DNA of 64,000 nt from Ananas comosus (Eukaryota; Streptophyta; Magnoliopsida; Poales; Bromeliaceae), in contig NC_033625.1 in NCBI RefSeq assembly GCF_001540865.1, forward strand, positions 10,932,501 to 10,996,500, read 5' to 3'. Shown one piece after another: positions 35,617 through 47,616 of this stretch (its first letter is position 1; the number at the start of each line of letters is the position of its first letter). The translations under genes and the position numbers were made by a program. Under the pieces are notes generated by a model that saw only the letters and a list, made by a program, of their open reading frames with translations, had not been told where the DNA came from and searched no databases.

Positions 35617-36716
35617 GATTGGGTTAATTTAGAGAGAGAAACTACCTAGGATTATCTAAAAATCAAGTAAAAAAGATGAAGGATAGAAAAACTAGTAGAT
35701 CTCGGTAGAGAAGGAAGCAAAAATACCAAAGTGACAAAAAAATTTGAAGAAAAATGATTCTAAAAAGAGATCACAAAACTAGGATTTCTAGAGAGAGAAA
35801 ATTGAAAAAGAAGAAAAAGAAGATGAAGATGATGAAAAAATTATGGATTTACCACACTTAGAGAAGAAAGGAGAAGGCATCCAAAGATTTTGAATGCTCA
35901 ATGGTGATCCAGGCTCATTTGCGGCGTGTGTTGCGGACAGTCACAGGACGAAAACGAAGAAGAGAAAAAGAAAGAAAAAGAATAGAGAAAAAAAATTTGG
36001 ACCCATATAAATAGATCTAGTTTTGGGCATTTAATTAGTTGAGATTTCTCTGGCGGCTGGAACCTCGAACCCAGAAGATTCTATGCTAACGGCATTCGAA
36101 AAGTGTTTTGAGCATACCAGTGTAGGCTCGAAATGTTTCAGGTGCCCACAGGGCATTTCGAGTGCCTAGAACTCGTCACTTTGAAAATCCATGCTCTCGG
36201 GTTGAGGATACAAAGTTGGTTTTGAACACCCGCTCACTACCCAAAAATATTTTGGGCATTCGCAGGATAGTTCAGGCACTCGAAGCATTAAGTACTGAGC
36301 TTCAGCTGCTCTCGGCTTGAGAACCCGGATGATTCGGGCATCTGGAATAGGGGATTCAAATATTTCAGGCATTCGAAAAGGTTATCTAGCACAGTTAAAG
36401 TCCTTTTCAACATTTCAGGCATTCGCAAGATATTTAGGGTGCCCGAACCCTCATAGAAACAATTAGAAACCCAAAATAATTCAAAAATGCAATATTAAGT
36501 CAAATTCAGGCAAACACATAGATACAATCACAACACACATTAACAAGCATTTATTTAAGAGAATTAGAAAAATTAAAAACTCAAATCAAGCATACTTTAT
36601 TCTCTTCTAACGATTGAAAATCTATCTTCACTAAGTGGCTTATTACTCAGACTACATGTCCAAGTAATCACGATAGAACAACCGAAGGTTGTAAACGCAG
36701 ATGTGCAGTATTTTTA
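35617..36716. other. Upstream part of the broken transposon-type gene; no gene seen
   Basis: GA-rich leader (35700-35990), then 36060-36440 with repeated GGCATTCG / CACTCGA / TTTCAGGCA words. Such words resemble LTR or leader sequence of large plant retroelements. No LTR boundaries could be fixed. Confidence 0.4.
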
Positions 36717-36870
36717 TTTTCAGATTTATCTTTTAACATTTTAATTAATGGTTAATAATTTGTATGCTTTATTTGTAAGATTAACAATCGCAATTTTCAG
36801 ATTTATCTTTTAACATTTTAATTAATGGTTAATAATTTGTATGCTTTATTTGTAAGATTGGCAATCGCAA
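36717..36870 (+). repeat. Tandem duplication, 77-bp unit, two copies
   Basis: TTTTCAGATTTATC to CAATCGCAA occurs at 36717-36793 and 36794-36870 with about one difference (TTAACAATCG, TTGGCAATCG). This indicates a recent duplication. Confidence 0.9.
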
Positions 36871-36894
36871 GAATCCACGACCAATTCATCTCTT

Positions 36895-38285
36895 AGTTCT
36901 ATTAGACCAGGCGAGGCACCGTTCGAGCTTCTTACAGAAAGAGGTAACGTCATTTATGCATGCACAATTATGTTGATGAATTGTATAATATGTTTTTATA
37001 TAAAGTTTAAATATAATATATTTATTATATAAGGGGTGCGCACCAGTTCAATTTATGGAGCATGGCTGTAAACCAAACACATGGACAGTCGAGCATCCGC
37101 TTGTGGTAGACCATGTATGACAGGTTGAGTTTTTTATGTCTCACGGCAGCTCAGGTTGAATTTTTTATGTCTCACGACAGCTCAGGTGCGTCCAGCTTGA
37201 TTAGGCCTTTTTAGGGGTGTTGAGGAGTGATGGAGGCATGAGATACAAACATTTCACTTACGTCACAAAGAAATGATAGTTATGCTACGTGGCATGACGT
37301 ACTATTATTGCTGGACTTTGAGTCAGTAGAGAGACTGTGACGAGATGTGCATCGTGTTATTGGCTATATATATGTGAGGGGCTTCTAAGGATAGTACCAG
37401 AGGATATTGTCGCCGGTCAAATCCTCCTGGATTGGTTATTTTAGCATTTCCACTATATCCCTTTGGATGTTCAGCCTTTCGTTGTTCTAGTTGTTGCACA
37501 AATGCACTTATTATTTTAGGTTGGATGTAGTTTTTTTTTCAAACCCCACTGCATATCAAGTTCATCTCAAGTGGCTACCATTACTTGAGGATTTTGACTT
37601 GTGCAGCGGTATCGCGTGGGGTGCAACTAACTTGGCCACCTGTATCGAGCATGGGGAATGCTTTTACAAAAGGAAAGGTTGAGTGTTGCGCTTTTGGTAC
37701 ATTATTACTAGTAAAATCACTAGTTATCACATTATTAATAAGTTAACTTATCATGTCTTTTATTAGTAATTTAACCATCTATTTTTTGTTTTTAGATTTG
37801 GGTGTGGGACAATATAGACATTGGTCGTCCCAATAGAGTTGGAGCTCCATCGGATCTTCACGATTACCCACTCTGTGAATGTGTTTAAACATGATAGGAT
37901 ATTTTTACAATGATCTTATTTTATCAATGTTTGGTAATATGATAGAATATGTTATCGCTCACTTCTTGCAGGTGGAATATGGGATTACAATTTTGTTGAA
38001 ATGTAAGGGTGATTGACATCGAGTTTTGTTGTGACAAACTAGATCAGTAGAGGGAGTCTCAAGTATGTACAAGTTTTTTGAGTACATACACATACATACA
38101 ATTTAAGATTTTCCATTAATTGAATTTTATACACTTGTACAGGTTTCTTGGATGCCTTACACAGAGGATGTTTTGATTGGCTTTTTGTGTCGAGGGCTCT
38201 GCTATCTAGCGTTCGAGGACATACTTGGTATACTACCATATAGTGGAGCTACATGTACCCGATAGGGTATGTTGCGCCATGTCAC
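36895..38285 (+). pseudogene. Plant mobile domain (MAIN-like/PMD) pseudogene
   Basis: Pieces in order across frames: PGEAPFELLTE near 36910; HLRHKEMIVMLRGMTYYYCW near 37257; NPTAYQVHLKWLPLLEDFDL then CSGIAWGATNLATCIEHGE (37530-37665); WVWDNIDIGRPN near 37798; SWMPYTEDVLIGF near 38146. These match, from memory, the plant mobile domain of MAIN/MAIL-type proteins, which are often carried by plant transposons. Frames change several times and stops occur, some perhaps at former introns (GT-AG not checked fully). A functional gene is unlikely. Confidence 0.6.
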
Positions 38286-38792
38286 GGCCTTAGTGTTTTT
38301 GTTTGCGAAGCCCGTGCAACCGCCACCTTTCTCCGCAAAGATGGACAAGCCTTTGTCCCTACTGCTAGCCTGGACCTTCACGTTTTATGACTAAGTATGC
38401 AAAAATGAGAGAAGAGAGAGAGGCAGATATTGCCAAAAAACTAAGTACTCCACTACTTAGAAAAATAGGACTACAATACACAACTCCTCTTGTATCTCTC
38501 CCTCTCTATTTTTGGGCTTAAGCCATCCCCGCAATTTATAGGCATTTTGGTACAATGAATCCAACCCTCAATAATTCCCTCATTAAGGTACATAAATTCA
38601 CCCATAAAGCCGTTATTAACTCACTACTATGCCCATAGTAATGAGCCCTCATAAATATAAGGTGATTCTAAGGGTTGCTCATGTTCCTTGGGTTTCCGTT
38701 GGCAGTTATAGAAGCATTAATTACAACAGTTACATAACCCTTCATCTCCCATGAAAGGCTACTGGTTTGGTGCCTCTTTGGCTGCCCACTTA
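38286..38792. other. No gene recognised
   Basis: Starts near TGTCACGGCC (38279), which resembles an LTR start, but no matching end or target duplication was found. No convincing reading frame. Confidence 0.35.
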
Positions 38793-39473
38793 GGGCATGT
38801 TTGTTTGGGTGGAAATGGGGTGGAAGTGGAGAGGAAGGAAGTCATTTTCACCTTAAACGACCACTTCCGTTGTTTGGTTCACCGTAAAAAAGTCATGGTC
38901 AAAATTCGAGTTAATCTCAAACGGCATAATTGACTTCGGTCTATCGTGGACTAAGTCAATTATGGTGAAGATAGGTGAAAAAAATAATAAAATAATATAC
39001 TAGATAAAAATAGTTATATTTAAATATATTTAATTATGTTACTAATTACTCTTTTTCTCAGTTGACATATTTAAAATATGATAAAAATTGATTAGTTAAG
39101 TTTTAATATTTTCTTTATTTATTTTGTACAATTAAAATATAATAAAAATTGATTAATTAAGTATAAATTTTTTTTGCTTTATAATTTTATTGTTGTATTA
39201 CTATAATTTATGTAAAAAAATTAATTGAGTTATTTTAAATTAAATTTTAATTATATAAAAATATAATTATATTATTTTTATTTGGTAAAATATTTTTTTA
39301 TACATAAATTTTAGCTTTATATCATACACTCATATCAAACAAACAACAGAACTAATGAAACTTCACTTCCATAACTACAAAACAAACAGCGGGGAAGAGA
39401 TAGTTTTCACCGAACTCTTCAACCCAAAGTTCACTTCAATCTAAAATCCAGTTTCGATGAAACAAACATGCCC
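38793..39473. mobile_element. PIF/Harbinger (Tourist-like) MITE
   Basis: The ends GGGCATGTTTGTTT and AAACAAACATGCCC are perfect 14-bp inverted repeats, flanked by the 3-bp duplication TTA (38790-38792 and 39474-39476). The interior is AT-rich and has no transposase. All three features are typical of Tourist MITEs. Confidence 0.85.
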
Positions 39474-39476
39474 TTA

Positions 39477-40600
39477 GTGAAGTTGGACTATGGACTTGGC
39501 CGGACTGAATACTCACTAAGTCTAGTTTCCATTTCCATGCTTGCATATGATTTTCCATCTATATCTGGGCTGATTCATCCATCTGACGTCCCCTTGACAT
39601 CAGAAGTCCTTCATTTCAACATTCTGCGAGCATCAGTCCCTTATGCATTGACATCGATTCCTCCATGTGATATCCTATCTACATTGGAGGTACATCGGTT
39701 TGATGTTTCATTCGCACCAATCCTTCTATCTAACGTACCATCTACATTGGGCGTTCGTGAGAGTGATATTATATATCGACGTAGGCAACTGCGGTAGGAT
39801 TATATTGTTGAAACTTTATTAGAAACTAAGATCGTACATTCTGCCATGATTTTGATTTCTATACCTGATTTGTAGGTGGCGATTTTTACTCGTGGTTCGT
39901 CCTCGTTCGCGATCTGCAAGAAAATGGGACGTTTCGAGTCTAATTCCCTTATCCCCGGAGATGGAGCCATCACAGGAAATTGGATTAGGGTTAGACCGGG
40001 ACTCCCGTATGTTACATATTTATATATAACTTAATGTAAGGATATTAAATCACGTCCGTCCATCAAGGATGTGTCCTGACACATCCTAACCGTTAGATCT
40101 ACTATATCTTTATTGATTGACTTGAATAGACCGACTGTATCTTTATAGATCGTCTTAAATAAATCACGTGAGCCACATCCAATATATATTTCTAGTGAGG
40201 CTATAGTTGAGATGCAGAAGAGGATGCTACCATTGGTAGTTGATAGGTAGGGGACGAAACCATTTCTTGAGGGCACCCCCATTGGGCATATTGATCAGAT
40301 ACATAACATTGAACCTGTACACCAGGATAGAGGATGATGTGCATATATGAGGACGAGGTCGACAACGCAGATGTGGTAGGGGACGAGGGCGTGGAAGGAG
40401 CATGGAGAGGAGTTAATTTTGTTAGGACTTTTTTGTATTTTGATATATATTTGATTTTTTTGAGCTCTTGTACAGGCAATTTCCAATTTCTTATATTATT
40501 TTTAATCATGTTAATGTGCTCAATAAGTTGGTTTAGTTTAATTTAAGCTTTTGTTATTATGATTGAAATGTCTGAAAAAATTGAAATTGCATAATATAAG
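39477..40600. other. Unassigned single-copy-looking stretch
   Basis: A plus-strand open frame (39468-39797) has no recognised motif and starts inside the MITE. The end (about 40340-40420) is purine-rich and reads acidic (EDEVDNADVVGDE), which could be the tail of the mobile-domain protein, but the link is weak. Confidence 0.3.
40066..40087. repeat. Perfect 10-bp palindrome, 2-base centre
   Basis: AGGATGTGTC, CT, GACACATCCT. Surrounded by no other feature. Confidence 0.8.
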
Positions 40601-40689
40601 GTATTCAAAAAAAATCACTGAAGTTTGGAAGTAGGAAACCACTAAAAGCAGTGAAGTGTCAAGTAATTGAGTAGTTTTTATTGAGGTAG

Positions 40690-40980
40690 ACTCGATCTAT
40701 TTAAAATAATTCTCATCGCTTTTATAGACGGTGAATGATTTACCGACTTTAAAAACAGTGAATCATTCACCGCTTTTAATGGTCTTTTTCAACCCAGAGC
40801 TTTTCTCGCAACATTATATGTCTAAGTATTAAAAAGTGGTGAACCATTCACCACCTTTTGAAAAACATGACTTATTCACTGTCTTTATGGGAGTATTAAA
40901 ATTTTTGTAAGACGGTAAATTATTCACTGCTTTTATAAACGCGGTGAATAGTTCACCTCCTTTACTTTTTACCCTGCCTA
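40690..40980. repeat. Cluster of GGTGAA..TTCACC palindromes
   Basis: GGTGAATGATT, GTGAATCATTCACCG, GGTGAACCATTCACCACC, GGTAAATTATTCACTG and GGTGAATAGTTCACC occur in under 300 bp. The same palindrome family appears four times in the foldback element at 52.7-53.6 kb. Confidence 0.7.
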
Positions 40981-41293
40981 CCTAGTAGCCATCTGTCAGT
41001 CGAAGTCTATTTTTATAAATAAAAATTTAAGCGATCTAATTTTAGATTATATTTTGTTAAGAGGGCTAGTGGCCTAGAAACTAAGGACTATCCTGGTGAT
41101 GGAGGCGTCATTTTGACCGTCTTCTAATCCAATGTGTCGTCGAGGAGGAATATGATTGGTTAAGTGACGAAAAATGGACCAATCACGTTGTCCACCCCGA
41201 CACGAGGTCCATTGGTTTCGCTAAAGATGTTCATTTTCTCTTCTTAATCCCAACTAAAACCTAAAACCTGTCCTACATATTCGCAAATAATAA

Positions 41294-41573
41294 GGGATTG
41301 TTTGGTCCCTCGAAAAAGTATAAATTTTTTTTAAAAAAAATTTCATAAAAATAATTTTTTTTTGTTTTTCTCCATTTAATTGTATAAAAGTAGGCTTTTA
41401 TGGAAATTTTTTATTTCGTGTTTCAAGGACAATTAGTATTTTTATTTTCTAAAAAAATCAAAAAACAAAAAACAATAGTTTTTCATAAAATATGAAAAAA
41501 TTTTCAAAAATATTGAAAATTTATAAAAAAAAAATTGAATTTTTTTACACTTTTATAAGGAATCAAACAACCC
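41294..41573. mobile_element. Small AT-rich MITE
   Basis: GGGATTGTTTGGTCCC and its inverted partner GGAATCAAACAACCC bound 280 bp of A/T-rich sequence. The flanks are TAA and TTA, close to a Harbinger-type 3-bp duplication but not identical. Confidence 0.6.
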
Positions 41574-41622
41574 TTAGGCATAAAATTCAATAGGAATTTA
41601 CAAACTGTGGACAAGGACCTGC

Positions 41623-41981
41623 TGATACCGATGATTCCACCAGTGAGGATAGGGAGCTCCCAACGTAGCTCTGGTACCCTCAACAATGGTGGAAAGAAGT
41701 GCTACAGAAGAAGAAGGGGTAGAAAGAGAGAAGAGATCAAGATGAAGAAGAGAATTTTATTCAGTTCCAAAAACCATCCCAATTACAGAGGGGCTTGCTA
41801 TTTATATCTAGACCATGTGGCCTTTGTGTAACTAAGTAGAACTAGTAACTTGGCAGTTCAGGTAGTTGAGAAGTTGTTAGAGGCTGTTAAGTGGTAGAAG
41901 CGAATGGACGGTTGCAATCCACTCTAGCGGCTGAAGAGTAGTGAGGAGCCCATTTGATTTCACAGTGGCACTTGTTCACTA
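41623..41981 (-). repeat. Gypsy-2 3' LTR, slightly shortened
   Basis: Nearly the same as 52170-52524. In sense direction it lacks the first 15-18 bases (TGATACACTCTGATT) and is preceded by a pure G run (C run at 41982-41991) where the polypurine tract should be. Confidence 0.8.
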
Positions 41982-42199
41982 CCCCCCCCCCAACTCAGGA
42001 AGATCCTGATGCATAAGGAATGAATATCCTTTGTGTTCTGGTTGCGATTGTTAAGGTCAGGGAAACTTCCCAATGTGGATGCTCACTGCGTTGGTTAAAC
42101 TGTATCAGAAGCTGTGTCGTCGCTTCCCGCCGTGTTTGCTAGCGATATCTACACAGACAGGTGACGATAACAGCTGCGTTGAGTTAACAAAGCAAGGTA

Positions 42200-43019
42200 T
42201 TGTCGGGCGTTTTTTTGAGCCAAGCCAATTTTTCTTTTTTAATGTGCGACTGAAAAGTTGGTAGAGATCTTTAGCATTTTCAATAGATGGTAGATTGTAT
42301 GCACTGGACTTATCTTTGCATTATCTCGAGACGGGCCAAAGTATGTCAATAATTCTTGGGACATCGTTGTGGTGGAACTGATAATGTGTTATAGGACTGT
42401 AGCTTGACATGATACTAGTCTTCCAAGCTTGAAACTCTCGTTGCGATCACCTTGTGTTGCCAATTGTTTCAATTCTATATTGCTTTAGCAGATTCTGTCT
42501 TTATCACGTCTAGGGACGTTCTTCGGTAGCTCATTTGAATGTTCGATCCACCCCGAAATCATAGAAGAATCACTAAGTATGGATTGTGGACTAGGTGCGG
42601 ATTAGGTACCATTTATTAGGGGTAGCCTTCGTAGAGATGGTAATAGGTATTGCTACCACCACTCTCTAATTAAGATTTAACTAATTCTTGGTGATCCCCA
42701 GTCATACACTGACGTAGTTTCAAGCACTATGACAACTTCGGTTTGATTTTTTCCATCGGATTGCGCGGATGATAGCGGTGGAGAATTTTTATTTAACGTG
42801 CAATTTTGAATACTCTTGACCGAAAAGTGCTGAGGAGATTGTCACCTCGATGCGCTTAACAATGTTTTAGGATAGCTGATGTAATTGTAGATGTTTGTTT
42901 AGAAAATAATTGAGCTACTGTTGAACAGGTATAGGGAGTGATTTATGCCACAAAATGAGCAATCTTGCCTAAGGGTCTGATTAACCCACAAACTAATTAC
43001 TTCTTTTATTGAGAGGGAG
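42200..43019 (-). pseudogene. Gypsy-2 integrase, second part (very degraded)
   Basis: After the solo LTR the minus strand reads, through frame changes, VAQLF-type words, FGQEYSKLH, then QSDGKNQTEVV (a changed HPQSDGQTEVV), MTGDH-like and WYNTNYH. Further on only scattered matches to the expected C-terminal part remain. The alignment is by eye from knowledge of the family. Confidence 0.6.
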
Positions 43020-43024
43020 GCACC

Positions 43025-45682
43025 TGTCAGCCGCTCATCCTGCGCCAGCGGAAGCATATCCGGCACGTGCACAGACCCGCCATACACCTGCAGTATATAA
43101 GGCGTCTACAAGTAGCAAAACGATAGGAAGTAAAACAAGGAAAATCCTATCCTGATATCAGAGCAAAGTACAAGTCGATATACAACGGGTATACAGTCCA
43201 AGTCAATATACAAAGAGTATACAATCCAAGATCTCAGCAAAAAAAAGGAGAAGTAACACTACTATAATCTCAACCCCGAAAGGAAAATATACATCACGGG
43301 TGTACAAAAAGAATAGATACAATGGTGGTCTCTCTATATATATATGGACATCACCCTCGGCCGTAGCCCGAGTAGCAAGGTGATCGACTAGCACGCTCCT
43401 AGTAGTCCCTAGCTAGGCGCGACTCCCTTGCCACGATCCCTAGCCTCTCCTGTAACAGGCTCTGTAAAAACAACCACCAAAAGGGCGTGAGAACTATTAA
43501 CAATAGTTCCCAGTGGGTAAGCCGCCAGCCTCGGCGAATTACACCACTAGGCTCAAGATGTACAGAATGGAAATAAAAGCAGTAATTTGCATGATATATT
43601 TTCAATGCTAACAATTCATAAGCCAATGTTAACAAATAATGAACATGTAAACAACATGTGATCATAGCATCAACAGTAATGAATCAACTGAATGATAGAA
43701 GCATGGCTACTACTATAAGCATGCATAAACATAGCATAAGTGTGTAAGTAACTACTGTACACTGTAACTGGTAATCATTCATTACTGTCCAATTTCCTTT
43801 AGCACTTTCCTTTCATTCACAGGGATCTACTTAAGGTAGTCCAGCTTGCGCCGCGCCTAATGGCCCCGTGGTAGTATACACTCCCCACGGCAATCCACTT
43901 CGGCACCCAATCCCGCACGGGCGAGCAACTGTCGCGTAGGCCAACTCCGGAGTGCCGGCTTGTAGGGAGCTACCCTCACAAGCGTGTGCGAATGAGCACA
44001 ATGGCAAGCAAGCAAGGTCCACAGTCCAACATATCTCAATTATTACAATTTCATTTGCAATATTCTCGGTCTCGATCCTCGATCGGAATTTCAATATAAC
44101 AAATATGAACAATAACTAGAATCCACTAGTTTAGTAAGCATGTAAGAGTAATGCTAATTTACAGGCATTATAATCTTTTTACTATCATGGCACTACCAAC
44201 ATAGTCCCAAAGCATGTCACGGTTCTCTACTTTAGAGTCAATATCATTGTTCTCTACTTTACAAAAACATAATTATCATGTCCATTGATTATTCAACTGA
44301 ACTAAAGATAAACATAAACATAAGCATAAATACTGTTATGCATAAATTCTCTCTACTTCATAGAGATTCTAGTCGATGTTATGGCAAAGAAGTTCCAAAG
44401 AACCATAAAGTGACAATATCGCACAACTATGTCAATTCGATACATATAGAACATAGGGGAGCTTCACTTGCTCTGGTTAGGTCAAACCCACCTCGTACTA
44501 TGCTCAAAACAGTCACAAGACGTCCCAAAATCAGCCCCACGAAGTCACACTCCTGCTGAAAATAAGGCATCAAAGCCGAGTCAAAATGACGACCGAATGT
44601 CCGATTTCGGCCTAATTTACACTTAGTACAAAGTAACCCCTTGAATCCCTATTCTGGGTTAGTGTTTTACCTCAAGAGAAGCTGCCAAAAAGCCCTTCGA
44701 TGCCAGTCGAAGATGGTCCAAGGGTCAATTACCCTTTCGCTGCGAACATGATCAAAACGGCGTCAAAATCATTGACTACCAATAAATATTGCCGGAAACT
44801 TGCAATTTCAGTTTTCTAACTGAAGTTCTAGCTTACCCTTAGTTAGAATACCCTCCAAACCAGAACCCCAGGTCCTCAATTTAGTTAAATGATACTTGGA
44901 AACCTGCTGCGAAAAGAACGACCTCAAACTGCGTCAATTATTCGATTAGGTCGCCTAAGGGTCCGAAATAGTTCAATAGTTGACTAAATACCTGTCTCAA
45001 GCCTCAAGGCAATTTTTCCCTGGATCAAAGTGGTTAAATCACAGCTAGATATCTCCTTTCTAGCTGCAAGAACCCCAGACAACTCTGCTGGAAGCAACGG
45101 AATAAGAACACGTCAAATTCCGACGATAAACCGCAAACTAGAGAGAAATTGAACTAAATACTTTTCTAAAGTTCTCGTTCAGCAACTCTCAGTAATAGAC
45201 ATGAAAAACACTGTCAAAACACCTCCCTTTACCTTTTAAAAGCTGGCCCCAAGCCCACCGAACCAGCGAGCGACGAGCGCGGCGCGAAATCGGCGCGAAA
45301 CGGCGACTTTTATCTAGAGAGAGAAAAACCCTAGAGAGAGAAAGAGAGAATGGTGCAAAGTTGCTTCTCTGGTCTCCAGCAACCTCCACTGAGCCCCAGG
45401 AGTCGTGCTGGAATGAAATAGATAGGATCAAAGTGTGAAATTACCAAAATAGCCCTGCTGCCACGTTTTTCCATTGTGTACCGGTACACCATAATGGCTG
45501 TACCGGTACACCAAGCAGAAAAGGCTGATTTCGCCCAATCAATGCACTTTCCTGTTTTTAGCCATCCAATCACTTTCAAACTTGTCCAAAAACTTGTCTA
45601 AGTCCTTTAGAACACGTAGGATAGTTCCACAACTCATTCCACACACTCGGACTCCGCAATTTGCTAGAGTCAGTGTATTACA
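43025..45682 (-). mobile_element. Solo LTR in the Gypsy-2 integrase
   Basis: In sense (minus) direction it starts TGTAATACACTGACTC at 45682 and ends GAGCGGCTGACA at 43025. The target duplication is GGTTG on one side and GGTG on the other (one base lost). Rejoining the flanks restores the expected integrase order MDFIEGL, P. It has two GTACCGGTAC palindromes (45477-45512) and a perfect 7-bp hairpin at 43491-43509. It lacks the CCAATTTGG terminal box of the others. Confidence 0.75.
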
Positions 45683-45687
45683 CAACC

Positions 45688-46087
45688 CTTCTATGAAATC
45701 CATAGAAATTTCAGTCCAGATGTTATTTGGTATAGGCAAGGGTTGTAAAAGGCCTGCTGGAGCTACAGTCTCATATTTATTTTGCTGACAGACTGTGCAC
45801 TCTTTAACAAGTTGATCCACATCTTTCCTGAGTCCTTTCCAATAGAAATAGCTCTTTAGTCTTTTAGCAGTGACCTCTGATCTTGAATGTCCCCTAGAGC
45901 TGCTGCTATGGAAGTCATTCATCAGCCTTAATCTCAGATTTGGAGCATTACTTACAACCAGTTTCCCCTTTCGCCTAAGTAGACCTTGTGTCCATGTGTA
46001 ATGTGACCAAGAATGACCACCTCGTTGCTTGTCTGCTAGGATTTTCTTAATTCTTTCATCCTGGTTCCAACTAAGCTTGATTTGCAC
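45688..46087 (-). pseudogene. Gypsy-2 integrase, first part
   Basis: Zinc-binding and linker region: HSSSSRGHSRSEVTAKRLKS, YFYWKGLRKDVDQLVKECTV, CQQNKYETVAPAGLLQPLPI, then WTEISMDFIEGL, where it is cut by the solo LTR at 45682. The first zinc ligand region is slightly changed (HSSSSRGHS). Confidence 0.85.
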
Positions 46088-46093
46088 TAGAAG

Positions 46094-47611
46094 TTAAGTA
46101 TGGATTGCGGAGATTGCTTGTAGGGAAGGTGCTCTAGATAAAGCATCAGCAACCACATTTTCCCGTCCATTCTTGTAAACTAATTCATAATCATATCCCA
46201 TTAATTTGGATATCCATTTTTGCTGACTAGGCATAGAAACTCTTTGTTCCAACAGATATTTTAAACTTTGATGATCTATTTTGACCTTAAAATGCCTCCT
46301 AATCAAGTAAGGTTGCCATTTTGGATTGCGATAACTATTGCTAACATCTTCCTTTCATATGTAGAAAGCTGCTGATTCCTTGGTGACAATGGCTTGCTCA
46401 TAAATGCAATGGGCCTTCCTTTCTGCAACAAGATGCTCCCACGCCCACACCAGATGCATTGGTTTCTACAATAAATTCTGCAGAGAAATCCGGCAAAGCT
46501 AGCATTGGAGTAGTAGCAACAGCGACTTAAAGTTGTTGCAATGCTTGAAGGCTTGCTTCAGTCCATTTAAAACCCCCTTTTCCTAACATCTCATGTAAAG
46601 GCTTACTAATTTTCCCAAAGTTTTTAACAAACCTTCTGTAATACCCTGCTAAGCCTAAAAAAAACCCACCCCTCAATTCCTTCACCGAAACAGGCTGCGG
46701 CCACTTTAATATTGCTTCCACCTTTTGCCTATCCATAGCAACTCCCTCTTGGCTGATGATGTGGCCCAAACACTCCAGTTGAGCTGCGGCGAAAACACTT
46801 TTTTTTTTTTCTTGATAAGCAATGAGTGTTGCCTTAGCACGTCAAAAGTAGTTCTCAAATGCAACAAGTGGTCTTCTTCCCCCTTGCTGTAGATTAAAAT
46901 GTCATAAAAAAAAACTAAGACGTACTTCCTCAAATAGGGTTTAAAAATGTGATTCATCAATCCTTGGAAAGTCGAAGGGGCATTAGTAAGGCCGAAGGGC
47001 ATTAATAAAAATTCATAATGACCCTTATGTGTACGAAATGCAGTCTTGAGGATGTCGGCTTCATGCATCCTGATCTGGTGATAACCAGATCTCAGGTCCA
47101 ACTTTGAGAAAAGAAGAGCTCCATTCAGTTCATCGAGCAACTCCTCTACCAGGGGTATAGGGAATCTATCTTTGACGGTGTTGTCATTTAGAGCTCTATG
47201 GTCGACGCAGAATCTCCAGGAGCCATCTTTTTTCTGAACTAATACAACCGGGGAAGAGTACGGACTGTTACTAGGTCTGATAACGCCTTGAGTCAGCATC
47301 TCTTGTACGAGTTTTTTGATTTCAGACTTTTGGTAGGTCGGATATCTATAGGGTCTAACATTGATTGGTTCAACTCCCTCTTTCAACGGAATTTTGTGAT
47401 CTATTCTAGCTGGGGGATGACTTTGTGGATCAGTGAATAGATCGGCATATTCTTCCAAAAGGAGTTGTAATTGTTGAGAGAATAGCTCACTTACTTTCTG
47501 CTTCTTCGTTTCTTCTTCTTTTATTAATTCTGGTCCTACAATCTCGGATGCTATTGCATGAATAGAACACAAGTGTGCTGCAGCGATCGTGGTGCTTCCT
47601 TGAACTATTTT
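46094..47611 (-). pseudogene. Gypsy-2 reverse transcriptase and RNase H (broken)
   Basis: Reverse transcriptase: [71 protein letters not shown]. The catalytic motif reads [10 protein letters not shown] where family members have FDD, so the first aspartate is lost. A poly-T run at 46799-46811 shifts the frame; it continues [19 protein letters not shown]. RNase H is broken near 46520, and its end reads DHQSLKYLLEQRVSM and [12 protein letters not shown]. Confidence 0.88.
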
Positions 47612-47616
47612 TTTAT

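Noticed and set aside
36166..36372. 68-codon minus-strand frame
   Set aside because: Made of repeated GGCATTCG/CACTCGA leader words; no family resemblance.
38279..38750. Small solo LTR starting TGTCACGGCC
   Set aside because: No matching CA end with a target duplication could be found.
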